A stretch of DNA of 64,000 bases from positions 620,001-684,000 of the forward strand of contig PQWQ01000014.1 of the NCBI GenBank assembly GCA_002943765.1, read 5' to 3'. The notes under the pieces were generated by a model. That model saw only the letters and a list, made by a program, of their open reading frames with translations, was not told where the DNA came from and made no database searches. Both the position numbers and the translations under genes were made by a program. The stretch comes from Psoroptes ovis (taxonomy: Eukaryota; Arthropoda; Arachnida; Sarcoptiformes; Psoroptidae). Shown piece after piece: positions 1 to 10,145 of the stretch (within the stretch, counting starts at the first letter, position 1; each line of letters starts with the position of its first letter).

Positions 1-1
1 T

Positions 2-1414
2 CGCAGACCATCTGGTGTATGTGCTGCAGCCATATTAGTTGCTGCTCGCATTAACAATGTTCGCTGTTCTTTCAAAGATATTATTTCGATTGCAAAAGTT
101 TGTGAATCAACTATACGTAAACGTATAAATGAATTTGTCGAAACACCTGCAAGTTTATTGACATATAAGGAATTCATGTCAAACGATTTGAATGAAGAAG
201 AAGATCCACCAGCTTTTAAATTATCATCATCATTGAATGCTGATATTGAAGCTAATTTGAAAAAAGCCGAAAAATATCAAGATATCATTGATGAACATTT
301 GAAAGAATCAAGAGTCAAATTACGAGGAATGTATGCTAAATTTTTGAAAGATATACTTAAATCACAAGAAGGAAATGATGGTGGCGAGAAATGCAAAGAT
401 GATGAAACATCAATCATTCAAGAAACAATCATTGACCATAATATATTATCAATTGATGGTAATATCACCAAAATGAATCAAGAAGTGTACGTTGAAGATC
501 ATGGTAATCCATCCAAAGAAGAAATTGAATATTGGGCAGAATTAAGGCCATCGGCAAAAAGTCTCGGTTTGTTGAAACGTGAAACGATCATAGAAGAAAC
601 TGTCGAATATCAAGATTTACTAGACAAAAATCTTGATGAAGATATTGATGATGATGAGATTAATGCATATATCATCGAAGATCAAACCGAAATCACTCAA
701 CGACAAATGGAATGGACGACGTTGAATCAAGAATTCTTGGAAAAAGAAGCACAAGAATTATTGAAGCGTAAACAGCAAGAAGAAGAAGGACAAGAAGATA
801 ATAAAGATAATGACAAAGAACCAAGTGGTAAATCGAAGAAAAAACGTCGAAAAACAGATAAAGTTGATACAGCAGCCAACAGTGCTAGTGAAGCAGTACA
901 AGCAGCTGCCAAAGCTAAATCAATTCAATTGAATTCAAATTTAAATCTTAAAGAATTATTCAATGAAGAATCGACAACATCTGAGCAATCAAAACCAAGC
1001 ACTAATGATGTAGGGGCTAGTGTTAGCACAAATCAATCAGACAAAAAAATTACCTCAGAACCAAGTGAAGCAACCGCACATTTAGTATCTTTATATCATT
1101 CCTATGCAAAAAATAAAACACCTACGGATAAGGAAGAAGAAGTCGATAATCAAGATATTATCGAAACATTAAAATCAGATGTTGACAAAAAAGATGATGA
1201 TAATGATGACAATATTATAAAATCAGCTATTGATGATGTGGATGATTATTATAATAATGATGATGATGATAATAATAATGTTGATCCTGATGATGATGAC
1301 GACGATGATGATGAATTTCAAAAAATTAAACAAAAATATAGCATGCAAAATGATGATGATGGTGGTGGTGGTGGTGGCGGATATGGTGATGATTATGAAG
1401 ATTGTGGTTTTTAA
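2..1414 (+). CDS. BRF1: BRF1, TFIIIB 90-kDa subunit, 5'-truncated by window edge
   Basis: The frame is open from base 2, so the first 470 visible residues lack the true start. The visible part opens inside the second cyclin-like repeat (RRPSGVCAAAILVAAR, then KVCESTIRKRINEF), which is diagnostic of BRF1. It continues with the family signature ETPASLLTYKEF and an acidic D-P-P segment. The conserved TBP-binding BRF1 homology block lies near visible residues 205-245 (DIDDDEINAYIIEDQ, followed by a W-T-x-L-N motif). BRF1 bridges TFIIIC and TBP to recruit RNA polymerase III. The C-terminal 100 residues are Asp/Asn-rich, encoded by GAT/AAT repeats, and finish with a Gly run. No intron is needed in the visible part. 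It is tail-to-tail with ALKBH4, 115 bp away. Confidence 0.93.
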   Translation, partial: RRPSGVCAAAILVAARINNVRCSFKDIISIAKVCESTIRKRINEFVETPASLLTYKEFMSNDLNEEEDPPAFKLSSSLNADIEANLKKAEKYQDIIDEHLKESRVKLRGMYAKFLKDILKSQEGNDGGEKCKDDETSIIQETIIDHNILSIDGNITKMNQEVYVEDHGNPSKEEIEYWAELRPSAKSLGLLKRETIIEETVEYQDLLDKNLDEDIDDDEINAYIIEDQTEITQRQMEWTTLNQEFLEKEAQELLKRKQQEEEGQEDNKDNDKEPSGKSKKKRRKTDKVDTAANSASEAVQAAAKAKSIQLNSNLNLKELFNEESTTSEQSKPSTNDVGASVSTNQSDKKITSEPSEATAHLVSLYHSYAKNKTPTDKEEEVDNQDIIETLKSDVDKKDDDNDDNIIKSAIDDVDDYYNNDDDDNNNVDPDDDDDDDDEFQKIKQKYSMQNDDDGGGGGGGYGDDYEDCGF

Positions 1415-1432
1415 TATTTGAAATATTTTATC

Positions 1433-1438
1433 AATAAA
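1433..1438 (+). terminator. BRF1 polyadenylation signal
   Basis: A canonical AATAAA lies 19 bases after the BRF1 stop codon, within the 115-bp gap to the convergent ALKBH4 stop. Position and sequence are seen; use is inferred. Confidence 0.5.
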
Positions 1439-1529
1439 TCAATCGTGTCAATGAACCTGATCTGTAATTTTGTTTATATATTTGTTCCCTAATTTTATCT
1501 GCATTTTTCTGATTTTTTTCCACATTTTT

Positions 1530-2550
1530 TTATTTCATTTTATTGTAATCAATCAAATTTTTTGAACGATTAATAAATTCATTTTTTATCATCAAATCAT
1601 TGGCATTTTTGTCATTGGATAAATGCGGCTCCAAAAATTCATACGCTAATTCACGATACGTTATGGCTAAACGTCGCTGATTTATATCTGAACGTTTGAT
1701 TGAATGATGAAATCGATATCTTGCTTCATCATATAATACTAGTAATGATTTTCTCGGTAATTCAATACGAATGCAGTAATCATTTGATTGCGAGTAAGGA
1801 TCAGTCAATGTGATTACTGTTGATGATAATAGATTTATTGTAACTAAACGTTCACCCCAAATCCATTCATCATCGAAATGTGGATCGATCGATGATCCGC
1901 GTTCTGGACTGAAAATGGATAAATATTAGATGAAAGTTAATGATTTTTCTCATAATCAAAAAAACATACCAATATTCAAGATGACAAATTTCAATCGGTA
2001 AAAAACGATTCAATATCGTATTGTCACTTAGATCATCAAGAGGAAATGATTGAAATTTTTCAAAGTCATTATTTTGATGCAAACGTTTGCAGCGTATTTG
2101 ATGCAGTAATTCGACATCTAATTTCGGTAGACCTATGAAAGGCTCAAAATTTATTTTATGCTTTTTAAAATTAATTTTTGGACCAAAATCTTGTTTTCGT
2201 CGTCCAGATTGTGAATCAATCCATTTGAATGAATCAATTTGTTCGATTAATTCACATTCTTCATCATCAGTCAAGATATTCTTTTGTAGATAGATTCCAT
2301 TAATTTTTATTGAATCAATCAACTCATCATCTGATAATTCATCAGTATTATTTTCATGTTTTAGTTTACAATGTTTTTCAAATTTTTCAGAATCATATGC
2401 TTGATTGCCACATTTTTCACAATACAAATATATTTTTTTAAAATTTTCTGAATAAGATTTTTTATCGATATTCTTTTCGCATTTTAAACATGTTCGTTTA
2501 CCTTTGCATGCACATGATTTAATAAAATATTGGTCAGAATTCATCTCCAT
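1530..2550 (-). CDS. ALKBH4: ALKBH4, Fe(II)/2-oxoglutarate dioxygenase
   Basis: Two exons, 2550-1970 and 1908-1530, with a 61-bp GTATG..CAG intron (1909-1969), give 319 residues, close to human ALKBH4. The N-terminus has a Cys-rich segment (CACKGKRTCLKC, then CEKCGN). The family block SQSGRRKQDFGPK is followed after the splice by EYCPERGSSIDPHFDDEW. The iron ligands are predicted to be H204, D206 and H262 (in FHHSIKR), with the 2-oxoglutarate Arg in RRLAITYREL. Family knowledge: ALKBH4 demethylates monomethylated actin and has been linked to DNA 6mA. The intron splits the Cys codon just before the PERGSSIDPH block. The stop is convergent with BRF1. Confidence 0.93.
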
Positions 2551-2830
2551 CTGAATTGAATCAAAAATGGACTAATGACTAAACAACACGTGATTTGATA
2601 AAACATTATTAAACGTCATTAAAATTTTACCGTCCATAAAGACTATGTTTCGATATTTTTGAATTGTTTGAAAATCAGAAAAGAAAAAACTTGAAAATTT
2701 TAAAACTGAAACATTTATTCAATATTTATCTTCGTCACTTAAAACAAACAAACAATCAAACAAATAATATGATCAATCGATTTTTTGATAATTTTTTTTT
2801 TTTTGTAAAACTATTCGTCATGCCAAATTT

Positions 2831-3328
2831 TTAGTTGATGATTTTTTGTTCTGGTTGTTGTTTGTCTTTTCGTAAAAGGGCGAGCAATGGATCGGCACCA
2901 AGAGCAGCTGAAGCAGCGAATGGCAATGCAGATGCAGCACCTAAACCTCCGGCAGCAAGAGCTGGTAAAGCGGCAGCGCCAGCTAAACTTGCTCCTAAAC
3001 CTGCGCCCAAATTAGCTCCTAAGCCAGCTCCTAAACCAGCAGCCCCTAAACCAGCAAGTGGCAATGCACCGAGAGCAGCAGCACCCAAACCTCCAGCACC
3101 AAGAGCTCCTAAACCTCCAGCAGCGAGTGGTAATGCACCGAGAGCGCCCAAACCACCAGCACCCAATTCAAGGGCACCAAGACCACCTAATAATCGTTGG
3201 TTTGGTTCGTTTTCAGCGGAACATAAGACTACGCTTACGGCTATAAATAAAAATAATTTTAAATATAATTGTAAATTTATTTTAGCATTTAACTTACCAA
3301 AAAGAGCGGCAACAATGAAGAATTTCAT
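2831..3328 (-). CDS. Secreted Ala/Gly/Leu-rich low-complexity protein
   Basis: Exons 3328-3298 and 3240-2831 with a 57-bp GTAAGT..ATAG intron give 146 residues. Splicing restores a clean signal peptide (MKFFIVAALFAVSVVLCSA). The mature part is built from imperfect GLGAL, GALPLA and AAGGLGA units and ends in a charged tail (RKDKQQPEQK). The intron is a multiple of three and has no stop, so an unspliced frame also stays open, but it breaks the signal peptide. The coding region is far richer in G+C than its surroundings. A TATA box lies upstream. The composition recalls arthropod cuticular, silk-like or glycine-rich structural proteins, but I cannot assign a family. The opposite-strand frame across it is a composition shadow. 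Confidence 0.8.
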   Translation of the reverse strand: MKFFIVAALFGKLNAKINLQLYLKLFLFIAVSVVLCSAENEPNQRLLGGLGALELGAGGLGALGALPLAAGGLGALGAGGLGAAALGALPLAGLGAAGLGAGLGANLGAGLGASLAGAAALPALAAGGLGAASALPFAASAALGADPLLALLRKDKQQPEQKIIN

Positions 3329-3718
3329 TTTTGAAGTATTGGTTTTTTGTTTAATGGAGATTTGATTCTTTATTTTTGGTAAAACTCGAATGATGATTTT
3401 TTGAACAAAATCTTTGGACCTTTATATACCAAAAAAATATCCATTTCACATTCATCATTCGAACATCATCGACGATAATTAGATTAAATGGAATCAATGC
3501 GTGATAGATACATGGAAATATCAATTAATTAAGCTATAATAATGAACGTGCTTCAATTGATTTTTCAGTATTTTTTTTTCATAGAAAAATATTTTATTAA
3601 TTTTTAAATTTTTAATTATTTGAATTTGGATTTAATCATGAATTTAAATGTGTTGAATGAATGTTTTTCATATGTAGTTATGTGTATTCTTTGATTTTAT
3701 TTGATTAGCTGCTTTGAT
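3329..3718. other. Intergenic, promoter side of the Ala/Gly-rich gene
   Basis: This 390-bp gap separates the Ala/Gly-rich gene from the 3' end of the CUB/LDLa gene, both on the minus strand. Apart from the TATA box listed separately it is plain AT-rich sequence. It must also hold the 3' UTR of the CUB/LDLa gene. Confidence 0.6.
3419..3430 (-). promoter_or_regulatory. TATA box of the Ala/Gly-rich gene
   Basis: On the minus strand the sequence reads GGTATATAAAGG, a near-ideal TATA box, about 90 bases before the ATG at 3328. That leaves a 5' UTR of roughly 60 bases. A strong TATA box fits a highly expressed secreted structural protein. Confidence 0.65.
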
Positions 3719-3864
3719 TTAAGATACTTCGGACATATCCGAACGAAATTCTGAATAACGACCATGTCTTACGGTCGTCAATAAACGTGGCAAATAAATA
3801 TATCCAATTATACCCAAGATCGCTGACAATGGCATCAATAGGAATATAACGATGAAAATATTGA
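3719..3864 (-). other. Distal alternative terminal exon (membrane segment plus tail)
   Basis: The acceptor is a pyrimidine tract ending CCAG. The exon begins in phase 1 and encodes V-N-I-F-I-V-I-F-L-L, then a membrane span ending GIIGYIYL, then the tail PRLLTTVRHGRYSEFRSD and a stop. It has no usable start codon of its own and is homologous to the exon at 4042-4190, so it belongs to the CUB/LDLa gene. The tail carries YSEF, a possible YxxPhi sorting motif. Confidence 0.75.
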
Positions 3865-6800
3865 CTGGAAAAAAAAGTAGAAAAAAATTAATTGATTTTC
3901 AAAAGAATTAAGCTCATCTCGAATTTGTATTTGGAAATTTTAAAGTTCAATGATCAATGCTTAGCTGCTTGCAAAGAAATAATTAAAAAGAAATGGAACA
4001 ATGGTTTTTGAACTCTCATCATGAAGCAATTCAAAAAAATTTCATTCATCTAATCTTTGGTATGATGACGATGATCTGCTTGAATAATTTTCAATAAATC
4101 TCAGGAATAATGGTTGAAAATAAATATATCCATATATAGAAATAATTGCAGTGATTGGTAAAATAAGAAAAATTATAACAATCCAACTGACTGTATTTTT
4201 TGCAAATTTTTACGGTTATTTGGAAGAATATGAATGGGGTCATTGAGTATAGGTTGAGGATAGTAAAAAAAAAATGAATAATCATCATCATCGAATGAGA
4301 AAACAAATGGGGAAAAACACTGCAGAAAAGCATCGACGATATTGATACATGTCATTGAATGTGAACAAGTAATATGGACGCATAAAAGCAAAAAAAAAGG
4401 TAATAATAATAAATAAACAAAAAACATACCTCCACCAGAACTACCGCCGCCGCCACCATTCGGTTTTGGTGGAATGAATGGACCATTACCACAATGTAAT
4501 TCATCCGACCAATCACCACAATCATTTTGACCATTACATGACATTAATTCTGTGATACATCGTTGACCATTTGCACAAACGCTTAGATTATATTTGGTGT
4601 TCATACATTCTGAAAATTATCAATCAAAAATTTTTATCAGAAAAAAAAAGAATCGATGAATGAAAACTTACTGGTTGATTCGATTGTCATTTCAAATGAA
4701 TAGTCTTTTTTCATTTTTAATGAATCAGAAAAATCATAGACAATATAAGCCATTCCGATTGAACCTTGATAATGGCCTTCATTATTCGTATCATTAAGGC
4801 AATCATTTCTGGTTTCATTACACAATGCAAAATGTATTGTTGAATTTCTTAAACTAATAGAATCATATATATGCATTATGGCTTTATTATCTTTATCGAC
4901 CATTGATACATTGAACTTTAATATTGTTTCCTTCAAATCTGCCTTTTTAATATTTCTATATTTTATTATTTGCCAAATGCAACGAGGATTTTCATGGAAA
5001 TTTGTTTGATTTGTTGGAAATTTAATTTTTTCAGTTTTGCTAAGATCGATTACTCCACCACAACCATATTTTGTCATTTCAATATCATAGCCTCGACCAG
5101 AATGACCAAATATTTTTGAATATTTTGTGTTGAGTGCAATGAAAAATGTTGATTGCGTAAAATGATCCGGTATTTGATCAATATCCTTGTTATTGCTTGT
5201 TATATTTTCATTCAAATCATCATTACCAATCCATAGCCAATGATGATCTATTGATGAAACAAAAAAAAAAAATAAAAAAATAAAATAAAATAATTATGCT
5301 TCATTTTGAATTGAAAAAGAATCTCACCATGTAAGTCGATATCATTCACAGTAACCAATATTGTTTCATTATCATTATTTTTGAATGATAAACTTTGTTC
5401 AAAGCCAATCGGATAAAAACCAGGATAATTGATTGACTTGGATGAAAATTTATCATCGGGCAAGCTGTTGATATTGATAAGACCCGAATCGTTGAAAAAA
5501 TACGGTTTTTTCATTATAAAAATATTGACATCATCTTTGATAGTATTATTGAAGAAAAATTCAATCAAATAATTGTAAGCTGATGACATAACAGAATCTC
5601 CAAGATATGATTCATATAATGGACCATGTATGATTGTCGTTTCACTTTTCACATCAAGTTTTGTCACTCGAATCCATGAATTTTGAGGCATTTTAAGAGA
5701 AACAGGTGATATAATTGTATATTTGGAATCAATATTATTATCACTATTTGTTATGAACCATGTACAATTACGATCGTTTGATGAAATTTTGAATGCAGGA
5801 TTATAGCTTGAAACACTGTAACAGTTTTCAGTCTTAGCATCAACATGTTTAATTGTTAGCTTCAAGTCTGACAATATACCATATATTTCAATACGCATTT
5901 TATAATTATTAACACTTATTGCCGGCGGTAATACATTAAATCGATCAAGTGAAACTAGTGGCCTTATATTATCACCAATCATATCAGTATCATAAATTGT
6001 GATCTTCATTTTATTATCATCTAATTTACTCTTTGGCTCGAGGAATACTATTAAATTTTTGTTTAGTTTTGAATAAAAATTATAGATGAATCTGGTCTCT
6101 TTATCAGTTTTATCAACATTAATTGTCTGCGTTGTAACATTATCCAAAATGAAAGACATATTATTTGTTAATGATAATTCAATAGGTTTGATTGAATTAT
6201 TTGATTGCGATAATGAATATGGCGAATCGTAAAGAATCAAAAGTTTTTCATGTTCTAAAAATGTGTGGACATTTTTGATAGTTGGAATCGACACTGATTG
6301 AATCGTTTGTATTAATTCCATTTCAGGTAAACTATAAATCATGATGAAGTCACTTGGATTCGGTAACATTGATGTTTCATCTGTGATTAATAATTGATAA
6401 TATTTATTGATATTGTTTGAAAATATTTGCGCACAAATCACTGATTGAAAATTATTAGCACGATTTCGATCATTCGGATAAATGATTGGCTCGATTGAAT
6501 TTTTCTCATCCATTTTAATTTCTTTACTACAATCTGCTGTCACAAGCCAATAATTTATCAAAATTGGCTCAGAAACATCGATTTTGAAATTATCTAATTT
6601 GAATTCGATGCCATCAATTTTACCCATGTAAATATCCGGAAGATCTTTTCCCTGATCATAATGGGTACCGTCCATTGTAAAATTTGTCGCCAATTTCTTC
6701 TTTGTAAATGTTAATAGAATCAAACGATCAGAATACTGATGACTAGATTTCAATGTGAAATCCGTCGATGATAAAACTGAATTCGGTACTTGATTGATTG

Positions 6801-7367
6801 GAAACATGATTGTACCACTGTCTTTCATTAAATAAATATCTGTATAATCATTATATATAATTATATCAAATGTTCGCTTAAAAGTTGTATCTTTATCATC
6901 GAATTCGACTGATATTTCAAAATCTTGATATTTATCCATAAACAATAAACCAGATGATACTGACAATTTTCGTTTATGATGATCATAAATAGTCAAATTG
7001 TTCGTTACATTTACGTTCGGTTTGACAATTTCTATTATTGTAAAATTATCTTTCGATGACAATTGAATGTTTGATAAATCAACAATTCTTCGGCCGATTT
7101 GTGCATTGATAGTCCATGTACATTTATTCGAAACTCGTGAATTCAAATTCAACACAGTTAATGTACGGAAATCAATTTCTTGTAATAATTTTAATTTATG
7201 TTCTTTGAATGTCGATGCCAGATTACAAATACAATCTTCATCAGCTAATGTTATATGCACTAAATCACAAACAAGGAAGAATTAAATATTTTTATCATCT
7301 AAAATATCATTATTTACAAACCTAAACAAATTAATAATATGAAACCGCTAATTATTGATCGATACAT
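3719..7367 (-). CDS. CUB/LDLa-domain type I membrane protein with alternative last exons
   Basis: Exons are 7367-7322, 7259-5328, 5247-4672, 4609-4430, then either 4190-4042 or 3864-3719. All internal introns are phase 1 and 62-80 bp long, and both versions close in frame (960 or 959 residues). A signal peptide (MYRSIISGFILLICLVHITLA) precedes a long extracellular region with N-glycosylation sites and several CUB-like segments (for example NKCTWTI, RNCTWFI, PRCIWQI). Residues about 853-892 form one LDL-receptor class A repeat with six Cys and the calcium-site pattern DCGDWSDELHC. A Gly/Ser linker leads to one membrane segment and a short tail. It is probably a cell-surface binding or endocytic receptor. 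I do not recognise a named orthologue. The large 1932-bp exon can be mistaken for a separate gene. Confidence 0.82.
4042..4190 (-). other. Proximal alternative terminal exon (membrane segment plus tail)
   Basis: The acceptor reads AAATACAG, in phase 1 with the LDLa exon. It encodes V-S-W-I-V-I-I-F-L-I, a span ending ISIYGYIYF, then a tail with a Ser run and the ending YQRLDE. An acceptor four bases further in would hit an early stop, which supports the chosen junction. YQRL is a classic YxxPhi tyrosine sorting signal. Confidence 0.75.
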
Positions 7368-7878
7368 CGTGTTGATTACTTCAAAATTTCTTAAAAATTT
7401 AAAAAAAATAATAATTAAACGATTGACATTTGAATCAATTGAAAATTGAATGAGCAAATCGAAAACACCTACCCTCAAAAAATCATTGATTGATATCGAA
7501 ATTATCAATTATTGATATAAACGCAAAAAAATGTTACGCAATTTTATTTAATAACAAACAGATTATAAGTTGAATAAAAATATTTTAATGGTTGCTAATG
7601 ACAATCAAACATTTATTCTAACAAAAAAAAAGGCTTTCAATCAGAATAGCTGGGGAAAAATATTAAGTTTATTTTTATTTTTTTTAGAAAATAGAAAATA
7701 AATCAGCATCAAATCTCAGGCAGGTTTTATGCGTCTTTCAATGAAATTTGATTACAGATGATTTTTTTCGATAAACCCCCACTAAACCAACCAACCAACT
7801 AAAAACATATTGGGTTATCCGAAGAATAAATGCTCAATTATGCCATCTTTATTTTTTTATTGCAAAATAATCGATATA
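7368..7878. other. Intergenic, nothing recognised
   Basis: This 511-bp AT-rich gap lies between the start of the CUB/LDLa gene and the 3' end of the first PMP3-like gene. It should contain the receptor promoter and the PMP3 3' UTR. I see no TATA box, repeat or small gene. Confidence 0.5.
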
Positions 7879-8052
7879 TTAATATTTGCAAATAATATAT
7901 AATGCATGTATGATACCAGGTATATATCCAAGTACGGTCAATGCAATGTTGATGATTAAATCGGCACAACAGCCACGTTCACAGAATACACCCAACGGTG
8001 GTAAAATGATGGCGAATATAATTTTACAAATATCATTACATTCGAGTGGCAT
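7879..8052 (-). CDS. PMP3/UPF0057-family small membrane protein, copy 1
   Basis: A 57-residue protein starting MPLECNDICKII. The upstream frame is open for 19 more codons, but they are Lys-rich and unlike the family, so the internal ATG at 8052 is preferred. It carries the family core IIFAIILPPLGVFCERGC followed by ADLIINIALTVLGYIPG and IIHALYII, forming two membrane segments. PMP3 proteins are 50-60-residue membrane proteins that affect membrane potential and cation tolerance in yeast and plants; their role in animals is little known. A paralogue lies about 1.3 kb upstream on the same strand. Confidence 0.88.
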   Translation of the reverse strand: MPLECNDICKIIFAIILPPLGVFCERGCCADLIINIALTVLGYIPGIIHALYIICKY

Positions 8053-9313
8053 TTTTGTTTTTGTTGAATATTTTTTTTTCTTTTTCTGTGATTTCAAATG
8101 GTCAATCAATGGTGATTCTCTTTTTGTTTTTAAAATGTTGAAAATGGTAAAATACTAACAGTTGGAATTTAATAAAATTAAATTTTTTAGGAAATAAACA
8201 TCGAAAATAAATAAAAAAAAACAAAATAAAATAAAATTATAAAATGATGCTTTTAATCTTATTTTTCTAACCTATTTATTTAGCGTAAAAAAATAAAACC
8301 AATTTATGAATCAATAAAAAAAATATGTTTGTCGATATACGATGTTGTTGTCGATGATAATTGCCAAGATACACACACACACCTATGCACACTTAAACAA
8401 TATACCTATGATTGATCAAATGCGTAAAAGATGATTTTATTGTATCAATAAATATTATTTTAGATCAATTAGATTCGTTTAATAATAATAATATTGTTGC
8501 AACCTAAAAAATTTGTTTTTTGAAAATATAAAATCGTAAAATGACAATAATAATAATTTCGAGCAAAAAAAAATATGCAATTATGATCGGATAAGAGAGA
8601 AAGAGATACAATAAATAATGATAATAATAATAGTCATAAAACCAGAAATGGATTGTTATTATTTTTTGTTATTTTGATCGTCTACACTTGTTGGCTGATT
8701 TTTCTCTCTCTACAAAATGGTAAAAAAATGAAAGAATTAGGAAAAACAACGATAACAATAATAAAATGAAAATACATTTTTAAACAATATATTTAAATAA
8801 TATTTACCTTGACAAAATAGAAAAGAAAGAGATATTTATTATCGTCAAAGATTGATATCGTTTGATTTTTTTTTTTTTGTTTGATCAATTCAACAATACA
8901 ATAATTGATTGATTGTTTTGACAATATCTTCTTTCTTTTTTCTAAGATTTGGTGGCATAAAATTTTTAGTTTAAGGAAATGAAACGGATTTTTATGTTTA
9001 TTGGACAGAGAGGCATAGCATTACATTTTTACCAAGAAATCAAAATTTTTAGAGAAAATAAAATGACAAATCCTGCAGGAAACATTTGAACTTATACAAG
9101 ATGATGACACACAGCATTAAAATTTGAAAAAAAAGAAATGATTTGAAATTTTAATTTTAAAAAATCATTTAAAATTTATTTTATTTTTTTTTAAATATTA
9201 AAATCGTAGCGATGATTCAACAAATTGAAATGAAAATAATAAATGCAAGTGGATAAAAGATAAATAATTTGAATGTCAATAATTTATTTTTTAAAAAATA
9301 TCAATTATTTTTT
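8053..9313. other. Intergenic between the two PMP3-like copies
   Basis: This 1261-bp AT-rich stretch has an (AC)6 run at 8371-8382 and several poly-A or poly-T tracts. It should contain the promoter of copy 1 and the 3' UTR of copy 2. No further gene is seen. Confidence 0.5.
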
Positions 9314-9487
9314 TCAATATTTCAAAATAATATATAATGCATGTATAACGCCAGGAATGAAACCTAAAATGGTTAATGCAATATTGATTAATAAATCGGC
9401 ACCACAACCACGTTCCAGTAGAACACCAAGTGGTGGAAATATGATGGCCAAAATTATTTTCAAAAAATCGGATAAAGTCAATTCCAT
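9314..9487 (-). CDS. PMP3/UPF0057-family small membrane protein, copy 2
   Basis: A 57-residue minus-strand frame starts MELTLSDFLKIILAIIF and contains PPLGVLLERGCGADLLINI, then ALTILGFIPGVIHALYII and a stop after LKY. It is the same length as copy 1 and matches it closely through PPLGV-ERGC-ADL-INIALT-LG-IPG-IHALYII. The N-terminal six residues differ, and two Cys of copy 1 (in the N-terminus and in VFC) are replaced. Tandem arrangement on the same strand points to local duplication. A longer plus-strand frame over the same bases is a shadow. Confidence 0.88.
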   Translation of the reverse strand: MELTLSDFLKIILAIIFPPLGVLLERGCGADLLINIALTILGFIPGVIHALYIILKY

Positions 9488-10071
9488 AGTCGATGTTTAT
9501 GTGGTTTTTCGATCAGTAATGAAATTATTTTCAATAAAATATGGTGAAAAAATGTTGGATTAGTTTTGATTTATTTTGTTGATACGAACAAAATTGAAAT
9601 CGAAAAAAATTTCCAAAAAATAAACAAACAGAAAAAAATTGTTTCGATTAAAATAAACAAATTATCGATGTTTATTTTTTTAAATTACACCCACAAGCCA
9701 CCAAACAGAATATTCACCACCACCAACCAATAATCAACAACAACGCTAAACGACTCTTTTTTTCAGCTATGATATTTAACAGAGATTTTTAATGTCGTTC
9801 ATTCATTCATATTTATTGCAGCGGAAAAAAAGATGTTTTTCCAATTCAATATTCATATTCAAAAAACCATTGAAGATAATGAATGTTTTTCTAAAATAAC
9901 TTTTTTTCGACCAGCAATGCGCAAATTTTTACCACTACATAAAATGAAAAAATATCTTCCGAAAATGATAATTTGATCATCATTTACTACAGTATCTATT
10001 CAGTAGTATTTATTCATTTCGTTCTTCCAGTCACCAATTTCAAGGATACTTGTTTGTTTATAATATAATCC

Positions 10072-10145
10072 GGTTGTCCGAAAAGTTCTGGCCGATTTTC
10101 ATGAGCAACTCTATTGATTAAGCGGAATGAACTTCTCGGACAACC
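10072..10145. mobile_element. Mariner-type miniature inverted-repeat element (MITE)
   Basis: The left end is GGTTGTCCGAAAAGTTC. The right end, reverse-complemented, is GGTTGTCCGAGAAGTTC: 16 of 17 positions match. With its A-T flanks the right end reads TTAGGTTGTCCG, similar in style to mariner termini, and both ends sit in TA-rich flanks (target TA). The 74-bp length leaves no room for a transposase, so it would be non-autonomous. No related transposase is present in the window. Confidence 0.6.

Noticed and set aside
2835..3365. 176-codon plus-strand frame across the Ala/Gly-rich gene
   Set aside because: It is the complement of the repeat-coding strand, with Pro/Lys/Ala runs forced by composition. 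The minus frame has a signal peptide, splice signals and a TATA box.
4091..4333. 80-codon minus-strand frame as a separate gene
   Set aside because: It is a shifted frame through the intron and the proximal terminal exon of the CUB/LDLa gene; the spliced frame is better supported.
9273..9563. 96-codon plus-strand frame over PMP3 copy 2
   Set aside because: The minus strand encodes a clean PMP3 family member over the same bases.
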